DNA of 64,000 bases. Source: Burkholderiaceae bacterium (GTDB taxonomy: Bacteria > Pseudomonadota > Gammaproteobacteria > Burkholderiales > Burkholderiaceae_B). Position 1 is the stretch's first letter, and each line of letters opens with the position of its first letter. A program made the translations under genes and the position numbers. The DNA is taken from assembly GCA_030728985.1 (NCBI GenBank), contig JANQYI010000009.1, positions 1 to 64,000 of the forward strand, written 5' to 3'. The notes under the pieces are model-generated. The model was given only the letters and a program-made list of their open reading frames with translations. It had not been told where the DNA came from and searched no databases. Of this stretch, positions 10,547 to 20,663 are shown piece by piece.

Positions 10547-11824
10547 TTAACGACTGCCGCGATCGCGCGTCAGTGTGTTGAGAGACCCAGGCGCAGCAGG
10601 CCGGACGGGCGAAGTCTGCGTCATGGGGGCGGGAGCGTTCGTTTGAACGGGTGTATTAGCCATAGGATTGATACGCCGAGCCCCTTGAGCGGCTTGTTGC
10701 GTGATTTTATCGAGCGGCAAATAAAGCATGTTGTTCGAGCCAGAAGTATCGACTAGGATTTTGCTCGAGTTAGAATACATTTGCTGCATCGTCTCAAGGT
10801 ACATACGTTCGCGCAGAACCTCTGGCGCTTTGCGGTATTCGCCAAGCACACTGGTGAAGCGGGCGGTATCACCGACCGCATTACCGACCACACGGGCACG
10901 GTAACCCTCGGCCTGCTCGAGCATGCGGGAGGACTGTCCTGCCGCGAGAGGCACGATCTGGTTGCGATAAGCCTGACCTTCGTTAATCTGACGCTCGCGA
11001 TCCTGTCCGGCTTTGACAGCATCATCAAAAGCGGCCTGAACAGGCTCAGGAGGTTGGACGTTTTGAATCGCAACACTGCTCACCTGAATGCCGGTTTGAT
11101 AGCGATCCAGAATTTGCTGCATTTGCTTTTGAACCTCAGCGGCCACAGCCGTTCGGCCCTCATATAAAACAAAATCCATTGAACGCGTACCCACGACCTC
11201 TCTCATCGCCGACTGGGATACCTGGCGGACAGACTCGTCGGGATCTTTTGTTTTGAACAGATAATCGGGGGCGCCATCCGCACGCAACCTGTATTGCACG
11301 ACAAACTGAACGTCGACAATATTTTCGTCATCGGTCAACATCAGGGATTCGGGCAAGACACGGCTGCGCGCATTGCCACGGAAACCCACTTCAAACGTAC
11401 GCAACTGAGATAAGTTGACGATCTCCGCAGATTGAATCGGGGCAGGAATTCTCCACTGGAAACCAGCCTGAGCCGTGCTCTTGAATTGACCAAACTGGGT
11501 GATCACGGCGACCTGACCTTCTTGAACAATAAAGAAGCCGCTTGCCAACCACAGCACCACCGCCGCTGCAGCGATGACACCCAAACCAATTTTCGACTGA
11601 CGGGGAGTCGGCCCACCCGCACCAAGAGGCCCGCCGCTGTTTCCGCCACCGCGCTTGCCGCCGAACAAACCGCCGAGACGATTGTTGAAATCACGCCAGA
11701 CCTGATCCAGATCGGGGGGGCCATTGCCTTGTGGAGGACGACGAGGAGGCTCATTGCCGCCGCCGCCCTGGCCTCGACCCCAGCCAGGGTCATTCAGGTT
11801 GAATATTTTCGTAAGAGATCGCAT
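10547..11824 (-). CDS. hflK: FtsH protease modulator HflK
   Basis: Partner of HflC in the membrane SPFH complex that controls FtsH. The chosen ATG at 11824 gives 425 residues starting MRSLTKIFNLNDPGWG, the conserved HflK opening. A glycine/proline-rich cytoplasmic tail of about 75 residues follows, then one membrane segment (GVIAAAAVVLWLASGFFIV) and the SPFH domain (EGQVAVITQFGQFKSTAQAGFQWRIPAPIQ). The C-terminus is Pro/Thr-rich. The start lies inside the end of hflX (35-base overlap). A longer GTG reading at 11863 is possible but not conserved. Confidence 0.95.
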   Translation of the reverse strand: MRSLTKIFNLNDPGWGRGQGGGGNEPPRRPPQGNGPPDLDQVWRDFNNRLGGLFGGKRGGGNSGGPLGAGGPTPRQSKIGLGVIAAAAVVLWLASGFFIVQEGQVAVITQFGQFKSTAQAGFQWRIPAPIQSAEIVNLSQLRTFEVGFRGNARSRVLPESLMLTDDENIVDVQFVVQYRLRADGAPDYLFKTKDPDESVRQVSQSAMREVVGTRSMDFVLYEGRTAVAAEVQKQMQQILDRYQTGIQVSSVAIQNVQPPEPVQAAFDDAVKAGQDRERQINEGQAYRNQIVPLAAGQSSRMLEQAEGYRARVVGNAVGDTARFTSVLGEYRKAPEVLRERMYLETMQQMYSNSSKILVDTSGSNNMLYLPLDKITQQAAQGARRINPMANTPVQTNAPAPMTQTSPVRPAAPGSLNTLTRDRGSR

Positions 11825-12896
11825 TGTTTTCCGAGGTAGTAGCAAACTGACTAATTGCATCACGCAAACCGCTCAAGCCAGACCGCTTTTGAGCACTTAA
11901 AAAAACTCGACAAATCGTACCATGTTCGTCGACTTCAACACGAGATTCCAGTCCAACGAGGTCGGCTTTGTTGTAAACCATGATGCACGGAATATCCGAG
12001 GCACCAATGTCCAACAATACCTTATTCACCTCGGCAATTTGCTCGTCACGCTGAGGGCTGGCGGCATCCACGACGTGCAGTAATAAATCCGCCTGGGTCG
12101 CTTCTTCGAGTGTGGCTCGAAAAGCGGCAATCAGCGTAGGCGGCAAATCGCGAATGAAACCCACAGTATCTGAAAGGGTAATCTGTCCGGCCCCCTCAAT
12201 CCACAATCGACGCGTCGTCGTGTCAAGCGTCGCAAACAGCTGATCCGCAGCGTAAGCACCGGCTCGGGTCATTGCGTTAAATAGAGTCGACTTGCCAGCG
12301 TTGGTATAACCCACCAGCGAAACAGAGAGCGTGGCGCCCCGCGCACGCGCGCGACGTTGCGTTGAACGTTGGCGTTGGGCGCGCTCAAGGCGCTCACGCA
12401 AAAGTTTGACCTTTGAACCAATCATTCTACGGTCCATCTCGAGCTGAGACTCGCCTGGTCCACGCATCCCTATACCGCCTCTTTGTCTTTCGAGGTGAGA
12501 CCAAAGGCGGGTCAATCTAGTCGACAAATGCTGCAATTGCGCAAGCTCCACCTGGAGCTTTCCTTCATGGCTTTTGGCACGCAGCGCAAAAATATCAAGA
12601 ATGAGCGCAACACGGTCTACAACCCTGAGATTGAATTGGCGCTCAAGATTGCGTTGTTGGGCGGGCGAAAGCGGCTGATCAAAAAGAATGACTTGCGCTT
12701 CGGTTTCTTGAGCGAGATTCACGCCCTCCTCGACCTTGCCTGACCCAATAAAATAGGCGGCATCGGGCCTTTGGCGGCGAGCGGTCAGCGTTGCCACCAC
12801 ATCAGCTCCCGCACCCTTGGCAAGCAGCGCAAACTCTTCGGCATGCGCAACGTGATCAGGGGATCCGAGATCGACGCTAATGATTAGCGCACGCAT
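11790..12896 (-). CDS. hflX: ribosome-associated GTPase HflX
   Basis: HflX is a translational GTPase-like protein that splits stalled or heat-damaged 70S ribosomes. The 368-residue protein has the N-terminal HflX domain with the glycine-rich RGGIGMRGPGESQLEMDRR segment (139-157), a basic coiled linker (160-187), and the G domain: G1 GYTNAGKS (196-203), G3 DTVG (243-246), G4 NKAD (309-312). It sits 18 bp after hfq and overlaps hflK, the conserved hfq-hflX-hflK-hflC order. Confidence 0.96.
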   Translation of the reverse strand: MRALIISVDLGSPDHVAHAEEFALLAKGAGADVVATLTARRQRPDAAYFIGSGKVEEGVNLAQETEAQVILFDQPLSPAQQRNLERQFNLRVVDRVALILDIFALRAKSHEGKLQVELAQLQHLSTRLTRLWSHLERQRGGIGMRGPGESQLEMDRRMIGSKVKLLRERLERAQRQRSTQRRARARGATLSVSLVGYTNAGKSTLFNAMTRAGAYAADQLFATLDTTTRRLWIEGAGQITLSDTVGFIRDLPPTLIAAFRATLEEATQADLLLHVVDAASPQRDEQIAEVNKVLLDIGASDIPCIMVYNKADLVGLESRVEVDEHGTICRVFLSAQKRSGLSGLRDAISQFATTSENNAISYENIQPE

Positions 12897-12914
12897 GCAC
12901 TAATCCCAGTCTGC

Positions 12915-13163
12915 TTATTCAGCCTCTGCCTCAGCGGAAGCTTCGACGGGCAAGCTCACGGCGCGCGCTGGGACGACCGTTGAAATCGCATGTTTGTAGA
13001 CCATTTGCGTCACGGTGTTGCGAAGCAGCACGACATACTGATCAAAGGACTCGACTTGGCCCTGGAGCTTGATCCCGTTGACCAAGTAAATAGACACGGG
13101 GATGTGTTCCTTACGCAAGGCGTTCAGGAAAGGATCTTGTAACGTTTGCCCTTTATTGCTCAT
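12915..13163 (-). CDS. hfq: RNA chaperone Hfq
   Basis: Hexameric Sm-like protein that anneals small RNAs to mRNAs. The 82 residues include the Sm1 motif ([27 protein letters not shown]) and Sm2 ([14 protein letters not shown]), with the lead-in [19 protein letters not shown] that forms the proximal RNA face. The C-terminal tail is short and acidic (EASAEAEAE). First gene of the hfl unit. Confidence 0.98.
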   Translation of the reverse strand: MSNKGQTLQDPFLNALRKEHIPVSIYLVNGIKLQGQVESFDQYVVLLRNTVTQMVYKHAISTVVPARAVSLPVEASAEAEAE

Positions 13164-13305
13164 TGGCAGGCTCCATATATTGTTGTTGACGACCCCACAT
13201 CGTGAAACATTTGCTGCGATGCGACGCCAATGATTACACTGTACAGGGTTTCCCCGCGGTGCGCCAGCAAATGAAACTTTTAGTTACCAATCCACTAGGC
13301 GTTGG

Positions 13306-14382
13306 TCATGCGCGCAAAATTGATTCGCAAGCAGCAAGGAGTTTGGCGCACTCTTCTTGCGTTCCAATCGTGATGCGCAAATATTGATCGATACGGGGTG
13401 TTTTAAAGTGACGCACGATGATATTTTTGTCACGTAAAGCCGCTGACAATGCAGCCCCATCCTTGGCAGGATGCTTAGCAAAAACAAAATTGGCCTTTGA
13501 GGGCAAGACATCGAATCCAAGCTTCTGAAGAGCAAGCGTCAACGTCGTTCTCAACGCCACCACCTCGTCGCGTGTTTTCTCAAAATACGCTTGATCTTCT
13601 ATGGCAGCCGTCGCCCCGGCGATGGCCAACCTATCCAAGGGATAAGAGTTGAAACAATTTTTAACGCGGTCTAAGCCCTGGATTAAATCAATATGGCCCA
13701 TGGCATAACCCACACGTAAGCCGGCTAAAGATCGGGATTTAGAGAGCGTGTGCACCACCAGCAAATTAGGATATTGATTGATCAAACTGGCTGCAGTGTC
13801 TGTTCCAAAATCAACATAGGCCTCATCCACCACCACCACGACGTGCTGATTGGCGGCAACAATGCGCTCAATCGCATCCAAGGCGTGCGCGGCACCCGTA
13901 GGGGCATTGGGGTTGGGAAAAATTATCCCACCCACGGCACCCACAGCCGCACCAGGCAGGTAATCTTCGACGCGAATATTGAGCTGATCGTCTAGGGCAA
14001 TGGTTTTGTATGCAATCTCATACAGACCGCAATACACAGGATAAAAGCTGTATGTGATGTCCGGAAATACAACAGGTTGCTCATGTTTAAGCAGCGCATG
14101 AAAAACATGCGCCAACACCTCATCGGATCCGTTGCCAACAAAGATTTGATCCGACGCCAAGCCATAACGACGCGCGAGCGACCGTCTCAATGCGAGCGCG
14201 GTTGGATCTGGATACAACCGCAGGTCATCGTTGGCATTGGCTTTAATCGCCTCAATCACCTTGGGTGATGGGCCAAAAGGATGCTCGTTCGTATTGAGCT
14301 TGATCAAATGTTGAACCAAGGGCTGCTCACCAGGAACATAGGGATCCAGCTTGGCTACCAAACTATTCCAGTAACGACTCAT
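13306..14382 (-). CDS. hisC: histidinol-phosphate aminotransferase
   Basis: PLP-dependent class I/II aminotransferase converting imidazole acetol-phosphate to histidinol-phosphate in histidine synthesis. The 358-residue protein has the substrate-binding [12 protein letters not shown] (29-40), NGSDEVL (84-90), PNPNAPTG (156-163), the DEAYVDF segment (186-192) and the Schiff-base lysine in [17 protein letters not shown] (Lys215). It lies between der and hfq, with a 142-bp gap to hfq that probably holds the hfq promoter. No other his biosynthesis gene except hisZ is in the window, so this may be one of two hisC copies. Confidence 0.93.
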   Translation of the reverse strand: MSRYWNSLVAKLDPYVPGEQPLVQHLIKLNTNEHPFGPSPKVIEAIKANANDDLRLYPDPTALALRRSLARRYGLASDQIFVGNGSDEVLAHVFHALLKHEQPVVFPDITYSFYPVYCGLYEIAYKTIALDDQLNIRVEDYLPGAAVGAVGGIIFPNPNAPTGAAHALDAIERIVAANQHVVVVVDEAYVDFGTDTAASLINQYPNLLVVHTLSKSRSLAGLRVGYAMGHIDLIQGLDRVKNCFNSYPLDRLAIAGATAAIEDQAYFEKTRDEVVALRTTLTLALQKLGFDVLPSKANFVFAKHPAKDGAALSAALRDKNIIVRHFKTPRIDQYLRITIGTQEECAKLLAACESILRA

Positions 14383-14388
14383 GACAAC

Positions 14389-15789
14389 TCAATGATCAAC
14401 GAAAGGGTTGTAGGAAGATTTAAATTCGATCCGCAAAGGTGTGCCCGCCAACTCAAACGCGTCACGGAACCTATTTTCCAGATAGCGTCTATAAGAATCG
14501 GAAATCGCATCCAAGGCGTTGCCGTGAACAATAATCAAGGGAGGATTTTGACCGCCTTGGTGAGCGTAGCGCATTTTAGGTCTGAAAATACCCTTGCGCG
14601 GAGGGGGTTGTTGCTCAACGGCAGCTTGTAACTCACGGGTTAGACGTGGTGTCGATAGTTTCATAAAAGCCGCGGCATGGGCTGCATTGACGGAACGCAG
14701 CACTGTATTGATACCCTGACCTCTTAGTGCAGAAATCGTATGAACCCGGGCGAAAGACAAGAAACGTAGCTTACGGTCAAACTCGCGCTGGATCTTTTCG
14801 CGTTGCTCTTCATCGAGTCCATCCCATTTATTGATCGCGACGACAAGCGCTCGACCTGTTTCAAGGATAAACCCTGCAATATGCGCGTCTTGTTCGGACA
14901 CCTCGTGTTGCGCATCGATCATTAACAACACCACATTGCACGCCTCGATCGCTTGCAACGTTTTAATGACAGAAAATTTTTCAATCGCTTCGAACACCTT
15001 ACCGCGCTTGCGCAAACCAGCCGTATCAATCAGCGTATATTGCTTTCCACCTCGATCAAACTCGATCTCAATGGCATCGCGCGTCGTGCCTGGCATATCA
15101 AAAGCAATCACACGCTCCTCGCCTAAGAGCGTATTAATCAGCGTGGACTTTCCAACATTGGGGCGTCCGACAACCGCCAGTTTGATGCGATGCTTAATCT
15201 CAGGCTCAACGACCTCGCCCTCGGTCTTTAGGGAAGCTTCGGTTGGCTCGGTATCGTCCGCATCAAACTCTAGCTCTTCGGGTGCCGGCTCGCCGAGCCC
15301 CTCTAAAGCATGCTCAATCAAATCAGCGATGCCGTCCCCATGCGCTGCCGAAATAGCAACTGGCAAGCCAAGACCAAGCTCATGGAACTCTGCGACGGCA
15401 CTACCATGTTGCATGCCCTCAGCTTTGTTGACACACAAAATGACGCGCTGACCGAGCTTTCTAAGAAGACGAGAAATGTCGTGATCATGTGCATTGAGAC
15501 CTGCACGCGCGTCAACCATGAAAATGACAACATCCGCCTCAGCGATCGCCTGTTTTGTTTGACGCGCCATCTGATGAAGGATGCCCGTTTTGGCCACAGG
15601 CTCAAAGCCTCCTGTATCCACGACAATAAAGGGCGTATGACCGACGCGCCCCTCACCGTAGTGCCGATCACGAGTCAAACCCGAAAAATCAGCGACTAAG
15701 GCTGAGCGTGACCGCGTCAGACGATTAAACAGTGTGGATTTGCCCACATTGGGGCGCCCCACCAGAACAACGACAGGTTTAACAGACAC
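14389..15789 (-). CDS. der: ribosome biogenesis GTPase Der (EngA)
   Basis: Double-GTPase needed for 50S subunit assembly. The 466-residue protein has two G domains, each with G1 GRPNVGKST (11-19 and 208-216), separated by an acidic linker (about 168-200, [14 protein letters not shown]). A C-terminal KH-like domain starts near 375. The start is GTG, three bases after the bamB stop, without a strong ribosome binding site, so translation is probably coupled to bamB. Confidence 0.97.
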   Translation of the reverse strand: MSVKPVVVLVGRPNVGKSTLFNRLTRSRSALVADFSGLTRDRHYGEGRVGHTPFIVVDTGGFEPVAKTGILHQMARQTKQAIAEADVVIFMVDARAGLNAHDHDISRLLRKLGQRVILCVNKAEGMQHGSAVAEFHELGLGLPVAISAAHGDGIADLIEHALEGLGEPAPEELEFDADDTEPTEASLKTEGEVVEPEIKHRIKLAVVGRPNVGKSTLINTLLGEERVIAFDMPGTTRDAIEIEFDRGGKQYTLIDTAGLRKRGKVFEAIEKFSVIKTLQAIEACNVVLLMIDAQHEVSEQDAHIAGFILETGRALVVAINKWDGLDEEQREKIQREFDRKLRFLSFARVHTISALRGQGINTVLRSVNAAHAAAFMKLSTPRLTRELQAAVEQQPPPRKGIFRPKMRYAHQGGQNPPLIIVHGNALDAISDSYRRYLENRFRDAFELAGTPLRIEFKSSYNPFVDH

Positions 15790-15792
15790 GAA

Positions 15793-16947
15793 TTATTTCA
15801 ACGCCAACATTACGAGCGCACCGTCACCCGTTTGAACAAGCACGCCTTGAGGCGTGGACAATAATGGAGAACGGATAGCACCGCCCCCTACAGAAGTTCG
15901 TGCCAGCATGCGACCATCCTCTTGCGCCAGGAAGTGCACGACACCCTCAAAATCTCCAAGAGCCACCGCAGCACCGAAGGCGGCCGGACCGGTCAATTTA
16001 CGATTTTGTAATGCTTCTTGCGTCCAAGCCACAGAACCATCTTGGATTTTTAGTGCCGAAACGACATCCGTCTGGTTAGGCGCATAGACATACTGAGCAT
16101 TCAGTGCCAACCCAGCGAGAGAAGAAAAATCCTTGAACCAGGCAGGACGACCTCCAGCCGCAATATCAAAACAAACGATTCGCCCCTGATAAGACACCGC
16201 GCACATGACTTGCCCCAATATGACTGGAGCGCCCACGACATCAATCACGCGTTCTAAATCGGTCGATCCCTTTGCAACGGCAACGATGCCTTCCCATTGA
16301 ATATCTCCCGACACCGCATTGATACCAAGCAGCTTTCCACCAGGTATTGCAGTCACAACTAAGCCTTCAAGCATCACCATTCGAGCAGGCGCACGCAAGG
16401 CAAGCGCAGGACCAGGCCTCTGGACACTCCAAATTCTATCGCCCGTTTCTGCGTTAAACGCCTGAATCCGGTAGTCACCACTTCGAACCACCACGACTCC
16501 ATAACCAACAATGGGAGGCACTGAAACATCGCTTGTCGCTTGAGCGCGCCACTTGACCTGGCCCGTTTCATCCAGCGCCACAACCGTGCCTTCTCTTGTC
16601 ACGACAGCCGTCACCTTGCCATCACTACCCGCACCCGCTGAAAGCCTCTTGTCAACCAACGTTCTCCAGACGACACCACCTGTTTGGAGATCAATCTTGG
16701 CGACAGCGCCGTCGGGAGTTGCGGCAAAGACAGTACTTTCGACAACCGTGGGGGCGAAGCCAAGGCCGGAGCCACTCCCGATCTGAGTTTTCCAATCAAC
16801 CTGTGCCGTCAGTCCAGGCAGGAACGACGCCAACGGAGTTGGCTTGTAACGATCATCACCACCAAACAGGCCGCACCCTGCCAGTGAGAAGGACAGAAGC
16901 ACTACAGCACCTGCTCGAACAAGACGTTCTGCAAAGGATGCGCGCAT
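15793..16947 (-). CDS. bamB: outer membrane assembly lipoprotein BamB
   Basis: Beta-propeller lipoprotein of the BAM complex that folds outer-membrane proteins. The 384-residue precursor has a signal peptide ending in lipobox LAGC (Cys25). A series of PQQ-like propeller blades follows (repeats such as GGVVWRTLVDKRLSAG, GDRIWSVQRPGP, GDIQWEGIVAVA). Length fits the family. The neighbouring order hisS-yfgM-bamB-der is conserved in proteobacteria. Confidence 0.95.
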   Translation of the reverse strand: MRASFAERLVRAGAVVLLSFSLAGCGLFGGDDRYKPTPLASFLPGLTAQVDWKTQIGSGSGLGFAPTVVESTVFAATPDGAVAKIDLQTGGVVWRTLVDKRLSAGAGSDGKVTAVVTREGTVVALDETGQVKWRAQATSDVSVPPIVGYGVVVVRSGDYRIQAFNAETGDRIWSVQRPGPALALRAPARMVMLEGLVVTAIPGGKLLGINAVSGDIQWEGIVAVAKGSTDLERVIDVVGAPVILGQVMCAVSYQGRIVCFDIAAGGRPAWFKDFSSLAGLALNAQYVYAPNQTDVVSALKIQDGSVAWTQEALQNRKLTGPAAFGAAVALGDFEGVVHFLAQEDGRMLARTSVGGGAIRSPLLSTPQGVLVQTGDGALVMLALK

Positions 16948-16949
16948 AC

Positions 16950-17582
16950 CTAGACTCCTAATGAATCGAGTTTGAGTTTCACTATCGGCGTCAATGGGTT
17001 GGTGGCGCCAAAGGACTCAATTGCCTGATTCCAAGCTTTGCGGGCCTCAGCAACTTGCCCCTGGGCAGCAAGGACATCGCCGCGACGATCGGCAAACAAG
17101 CCCTCAAAGGAAGGGGGGGCGTCCTTGAGTTGGGACAACGCCTGGTCGTATTCTTTTTGGTCAAGAAACAGGGCAGACAGTCGTAAACGGGCAACGGGGA
17201 CTAACGCAGCATGTTTTGTTTGAGCAAGCCATTCAAGCTGCGCGCGTGCGCCAGATATGTCTTTGCGCGATACCAATGCGGAGGCGGCAACCAGTGCTCC
17301 CCGGGCTGCATAATCGGTCGCAGCATAATCGCTGCGAAGTGTCTTCATGGCGGCATTAATTCGAGCGACCGACTCCTCGCCTTGTGAGCGTCCTGCCTCT
17401 TCGAGTGCTTCAAAATAGCCCCTGGCCTGTGACGCTTGATGACCTTCGTACCACTGCCAACCCCGCCAGCCACCAACCGTCGCCGTTGCGACAATCAATA
17501 CTGTCAAGATCAAGGTACCGTACTTGTTCCACCAGGCTTTAATCTGGTCTAGTTGTTCTTGCTCGTCGGGATCGTAAGCCAT
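16950..17582 (-). CDS. yfgM: YfgM-family membrane-anchored TPR protein
   Basis: Ancillary SecYEG/periplasmic chaperone-network protein family. The 210 residues hold a short cytoplasmic N-terminus (MAYDPDEQEQLDQIKAWWNKYG), one membrane helix (about 23-43, LILTVLIVATATVGGWRGW) and a periplasmic TPR-like helical domain (LSALFLDQKEYDQALSQL and similar). The ATG at 17582 is two bases after the hisS stop codon, and bamB follows directly. Confidence 0.9.
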   Translation of the reverse strand: MAYDPDEQEQLDQIKAWWNKYGTLILTVLIVATATVGGWRGWQWYEGHQASQARGYFEALEEAGRSQGEESVARINAAMKTLRSDYAATDYAARGALVAASALVSRKDISGARAQLEWLAQTKHAALVPVARLRLSALFLDQKEYDQALSQLKDAPPSFEGLFADRRGDVLAAQGQVAEARKAWNQAIESFGATNPLTPIVKLKLDSLGV

Positions 17583-17584
17583 GC

Positions 17585-18877
17585 CTAATTAACCTTATCT
17601 TTCAAAAACGCCACTAAATTTTCCAGCGGCACGAGTTGCTGCGCGAGCGCATCAGACTGCCCTTCGAGACGCAACATTTTGACGGATGCTGCACCAGAAG
17701 CGAGCTCATCGCCCCCAAGAATAACCGCAATCTGAGCACCGCTCCCATCCGCGCGCTTGAACTGCGATTTAAAACTGCCTGAACCGGCGTGAACAATCGT
17801 CGAAATACCTGCATCACGCAAGCGCTCAGCTAACAATGCAGCCTGCCGTTGCGCTGCATCACCTTGATGAATCAAGTAGACCGAACACTCAGGCCTTAGA
17901 TTTTGGGGCTGGTACTGCCCCCACAAGTCCATCAGCCGTTCCATGCCGATTGCGAAACCCACCGCAGGCGCAGGCTTGCCGCCCAACAGCTCAATCAAAC
18001 CATCGTAGCGACCACCGCCACAAACAGTGGCTTGAGCACCAAGCTTATCTGTGACGAATTCGAATACGGTCAAATTGTAGTAATCCAGACCCCTAACCAT
18101 TCTTGGATTTAACCGGTAGCTCACCCCAGCGTCGTCCAAACGGTCACAAACTCCCGCAAAGTGGGCACGCGAACCTTCACCCAAAAAGTCGAACAACTTC
18201 GGTGCGGCATCAGCCATCGCCTGCATCGCAGGATTTTTAGTGTCCAACACACGCAGCGGATTGGTATACATCCGTCTTAAGCCTTCCTCATCCAGCACAT
18301 CCTTGTGCGCTTCGAGGTGAGCGATGAGAGCGGCTCGGTGCGCCGCCCGCTCCTCGCCCTGCCCAAGAGAATTGAGCTCAAGCTGCACATCCTTAATGCC
18401 CAAGACCTTCCAGAGACGCGTCACCATCACGATCAGCTCAGCATCGATATCCGGTCCCGCCAAACCAAGAGCTTCGACATCAATCTGATGAAACTGTCGA
18501 TAGCGCCCGCGCTGCGGTCTTTCATGACGAAAGACCGGCCCCATTGCATACACGCGCTGAGGACGTTCATACAACAAGTTGTGTTCGATGGCAGCGCGCA
18601 CCATGCCAGCCGTAAACTCTGGGCGCATCGTTAACGACTCACCATTTAGTGAGTCAGTAAAACTATACATTTCCTTTTCAACAATATCCGTCACCTCACC
18701 AATCCCACGAGTAAAAAGTCGAGTGTGCTCAAGGATTGGCGTGCGCATGTTGCGATAGCCATAGTCAGATAACCAACGACGCACAAGCTCTTCGAGCTGC
18801 TCCCAGCGGGCGCCGGAATCTGGCAATGCGTCATTCATGCCGCGTACCGCGGTGACCTTTGTAAATACTTGTGTCAT
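17585..18877 (-). CDS. hisS: histidyl-tRNA synthetase
   Basis: Charges tRNA-His with histidine. The 430-residue class II synthetase shows motif 2 ([21 protein letters not shown]), the HisA signature ([11 protein letters not shown]) and motif 3 ([13 protein letters not shown]). The C-terminal anticodon-binding domain (about 330-425) is present, which separates it from the HisZ paralogue at 8268-9431. Lies between ispG and yfgM with 8- and 2-base gaps. Confidence 0.98.
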   Translation of the reverse strand: MTQVFTKVTAVRGMNDALPDSGARWEQLEELVRRWLSDYGYRNMRTPILEHTRLFTRGIGEVTDIVEKEMYSFTDSLNGESLTMRPEFTAGMVRAAIEHNLLYERPQRVYAMGPVFRHERPQRGRYRQFHQIDVEALGLAGPDIDAELIVMVTRLWKVLGIKDVQLELNSLGQGEERAAHRAALIAHLEAHKDVLDEEGLRRMYTNPLRVLDTKNPAMQAMADAAPKLFDFLGEGSRAHFAGVCDRLDDAGVSYRLNPRMVRGLDYYNLTVFEFVTDKLGAQATVCGGGRYDGLIELLGGKPAPAVGFAIGMERLMDLWGQYQPQNLRPECSVYLIHQGDAAQRQAALLAERLRDAGISTIVHAGSGSFKSQFKRADGSGAQIAVILGGDELASGAASVKMLRLEGQSDALAQQLVPLENLVAFLKDKVN

Positions 18878-18885
18878 AAATAAAC

Positions 18886-20172
18886 TTATCTCACGTGAGC
18901 GCCGTAACGGCGTGCGACGTAATCTTGGACAATCTTTTGAAACTCTTGGGCGATGTGATCACCCTTGAGTGTGACCGTGCGCTCACCGTCGACAAAAACA
19001 GGCGCTGAAGGCACCTCTCCCGTACCGGGCAAACTGATGCCAATGTCAGCATGGCGGCTCTCACCAGGACCATTCACCACACATCCCATCACCGCGACAT
19101 TCATCGATTCGACGCCAGGAAACTGCGTTTTCCAAGTTGGCATTTGTTCGCGCAAATAGGTCTGGATTTGATCAGCAAGTTCTTGAAAAACCGTACTACT
19201 CGTTCGCCCGCAACCCGGACACGCCACAACCATTGGCGTGAAAGCACGCAAACCCATTGTCTGCAAAATTTCCTGTCCAACAACGACCTCACGCGTTCGA
19301 TCGCCTCCGGGCTCAGGCGTCAATGAAATGCGAATCGTGTCGCCAATACCTTCCTGAAGCAATACGCTCAGGGCCGCTGTCGAAGCCACAATGCCTTTGC
19401 TGCCCATACCAGCCTCGGTCAAACCTAGGTGCAGAGGATAATCGCACCGCGCAGCGAGATCGCGGTATACCGCGATCAGATCTTGCACATGGCTGACCTT
19501 GCAAGAAAGAATAATGGCATCGCCCGATAAGCCCAGCTCTTGCGCGCGCTCAGCGTTGCTGATCGCGGACACCACCAATGCATCCCGCATCACGGCACGT
19601 CCATCTCGCGGCTGAGCCAGCTTAACGTTGTCATCCATCATGCGCGCCAGCAATTCGTGATCCAGACTTCCCCAGTTCACACCAATACGGACCGGCTTTT
19701 GATAACGGCAGGCAACCTCAATCATCTGGGCAAAATTATCATCCCGCTTTTTTCCTCCTCCCATATTGCCTGGATTGATACGGTATTTGGAGAGCGCCTG
19801 CGCGCAATCAGGAAATTGGGTGAGGAGCTTATGTCCGTTGTAATGAAAATCGCCCGCAAGAGGGACTGAAATGCCCATGCGGTCGAGCTGCTCACGAATG
19901 GCGATGACCTCGCGCGCTGCCTCGGGAGTATTCACCGTAATGCGCACGATTTCAGAACCGGCAAGCGCAAGCTCTTTGACTTGAATCGCCGTGGCAATCG
20001 CATCCGCCGTATCGGTATTGGTCATAGACTGCACCACCACGGGCGCGCCACCACCAATCAAAACTTTCTGGCTTCCCCAAGCCACCTCAGCTTGCCTGGT
20101 CAGACGGCGCGCCGACGGACCCATCTCGCCATGAGTGGAAGCGGAATCAACGGAGACATTGACCTGACTCAT
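18886..20172 (-). CDS. ispG: 4-hydroxy-3-methylbut-2-en-1-yl diphosphate synthase IspG
   Basis: Iron-sulfur enzyme of the MEP isoprenoid pathway that reduces MEcPP to HMBPP. The 428-residue protein has the TIM-barrel start ([32 protein letters not shown]). The C-terminal 4Fe-4S domain carries [10 protein letters not shown] and [12 protein letters not shown], giving the three cluster cysteines. Its ATG overlaps the rodZ stop (ATGA). Confidence 0.97.
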   Translation of the reverse strand: MSQVNVSVDSASTHGEMGPSARRLTRQAEVAWGSQKVLIGGGAPVVVQSMTNTDTADAIATAIQVKELALAGSEIVRITVNTPEAAREVIAIREQLDRMGISVPLAGDFHYNGHKLLTQFPDCAQALSKYRINPGNMGGGKKRDDNFAQMIEVACRYQKPVRIGVNWGSLDHELLARMMDDNVKLAQPRDGRAVMRDALVVSAISNAERAQELGLSGDAIILSCKVSHVQDLIAVYRDLAARCDYPLHLGLTEAGMGSKGIVASTAALSVLLQEGIGDTIRISLTPEPGGDRTREVVVGQEILQTMGLRAFTPMVVACPGCGRTSSTVFQELADQIQTYLREQMPTWKTQFPGVESMNVAVMGCVVNGPGESRHADIGISLPGTGEVPSAPVFVDGERTVTLKGDHIAQEFQKIVQDYVARRYGAHVR

Positions 20173-20663
20173 TTAAATAAGGCCTCAATCCAGTCGGGCA
20201 CCATCGCCGCAGGCAATAACCCTTGCCAAACTGCAATTCCCAATACAGTCAACACAATCAGACAAATCAACACCACCCAAGGCCATCCACCCGAATGAGG
20301 GACGTGCTCAACATGATGTGTACCCAAGCTGCGTGTCGACGTATGGTTCGCGATCCCCCCCTGCACACTGCCGATGCGAGCTTGGAGTGTGGCCTCCAAA
20401 GGCTTGGAGTCGATGCCAAGAAGCTTTGCGTAACTCCTGACCATGCTTCGAAGCGCCAAACCCTGGGGCAATGTATCAAAACTTTCGGACTCCAAAGCCT
20501 CGATATGTCGGGCAGAAAACTTGAGTCGAACAGCGACATCCTCGGTTGAGAATCCCTTGGAAACCCTCAGGGCACGCAAAGAGCCTGCAGAAGTAATCAG
20601 CTCTTTCGGAGCCGGGGCGGACTCTGTCCGCAAAGGACTGCTCAAATCAAGCTGCTCACTCAT
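20169..20663 (-). CDS. rodZ: short RodZ-like protein (HTH plus one membrane helix)
   Basis: A cytoplasmic helix-turn-helix of the RodZ type (about 28-95, [31 protein letters not shown]), then a linker and one membrane helix (about 127-148, [20 protein letters not shown]). Only about 15 residues follow the membrane segment, so the periplasmic beta domain of typical RodZ is absent and the protein is only 164 residues. RodZ links MreB to the elongation machinery; whether this short form does so is inference. Its stop and start overlap ispG and rlmN by ATGA junctions. Confidence 0.8.
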   Translation of the reverse strand: MSEQLDLSSPLRTESAPAPKELITSAGSLRALRVSKGFSTEDVAVRLKFSARHIEALESESFDTLPQGLALRSMVRSYAKLLGIDSKPLEATLQARIGSVQGGIANHTSTRSLGTHHVEHVPHSGGWPWVVLICLIVLTVLGIAVWQGLLPAAMVPDWIEALFK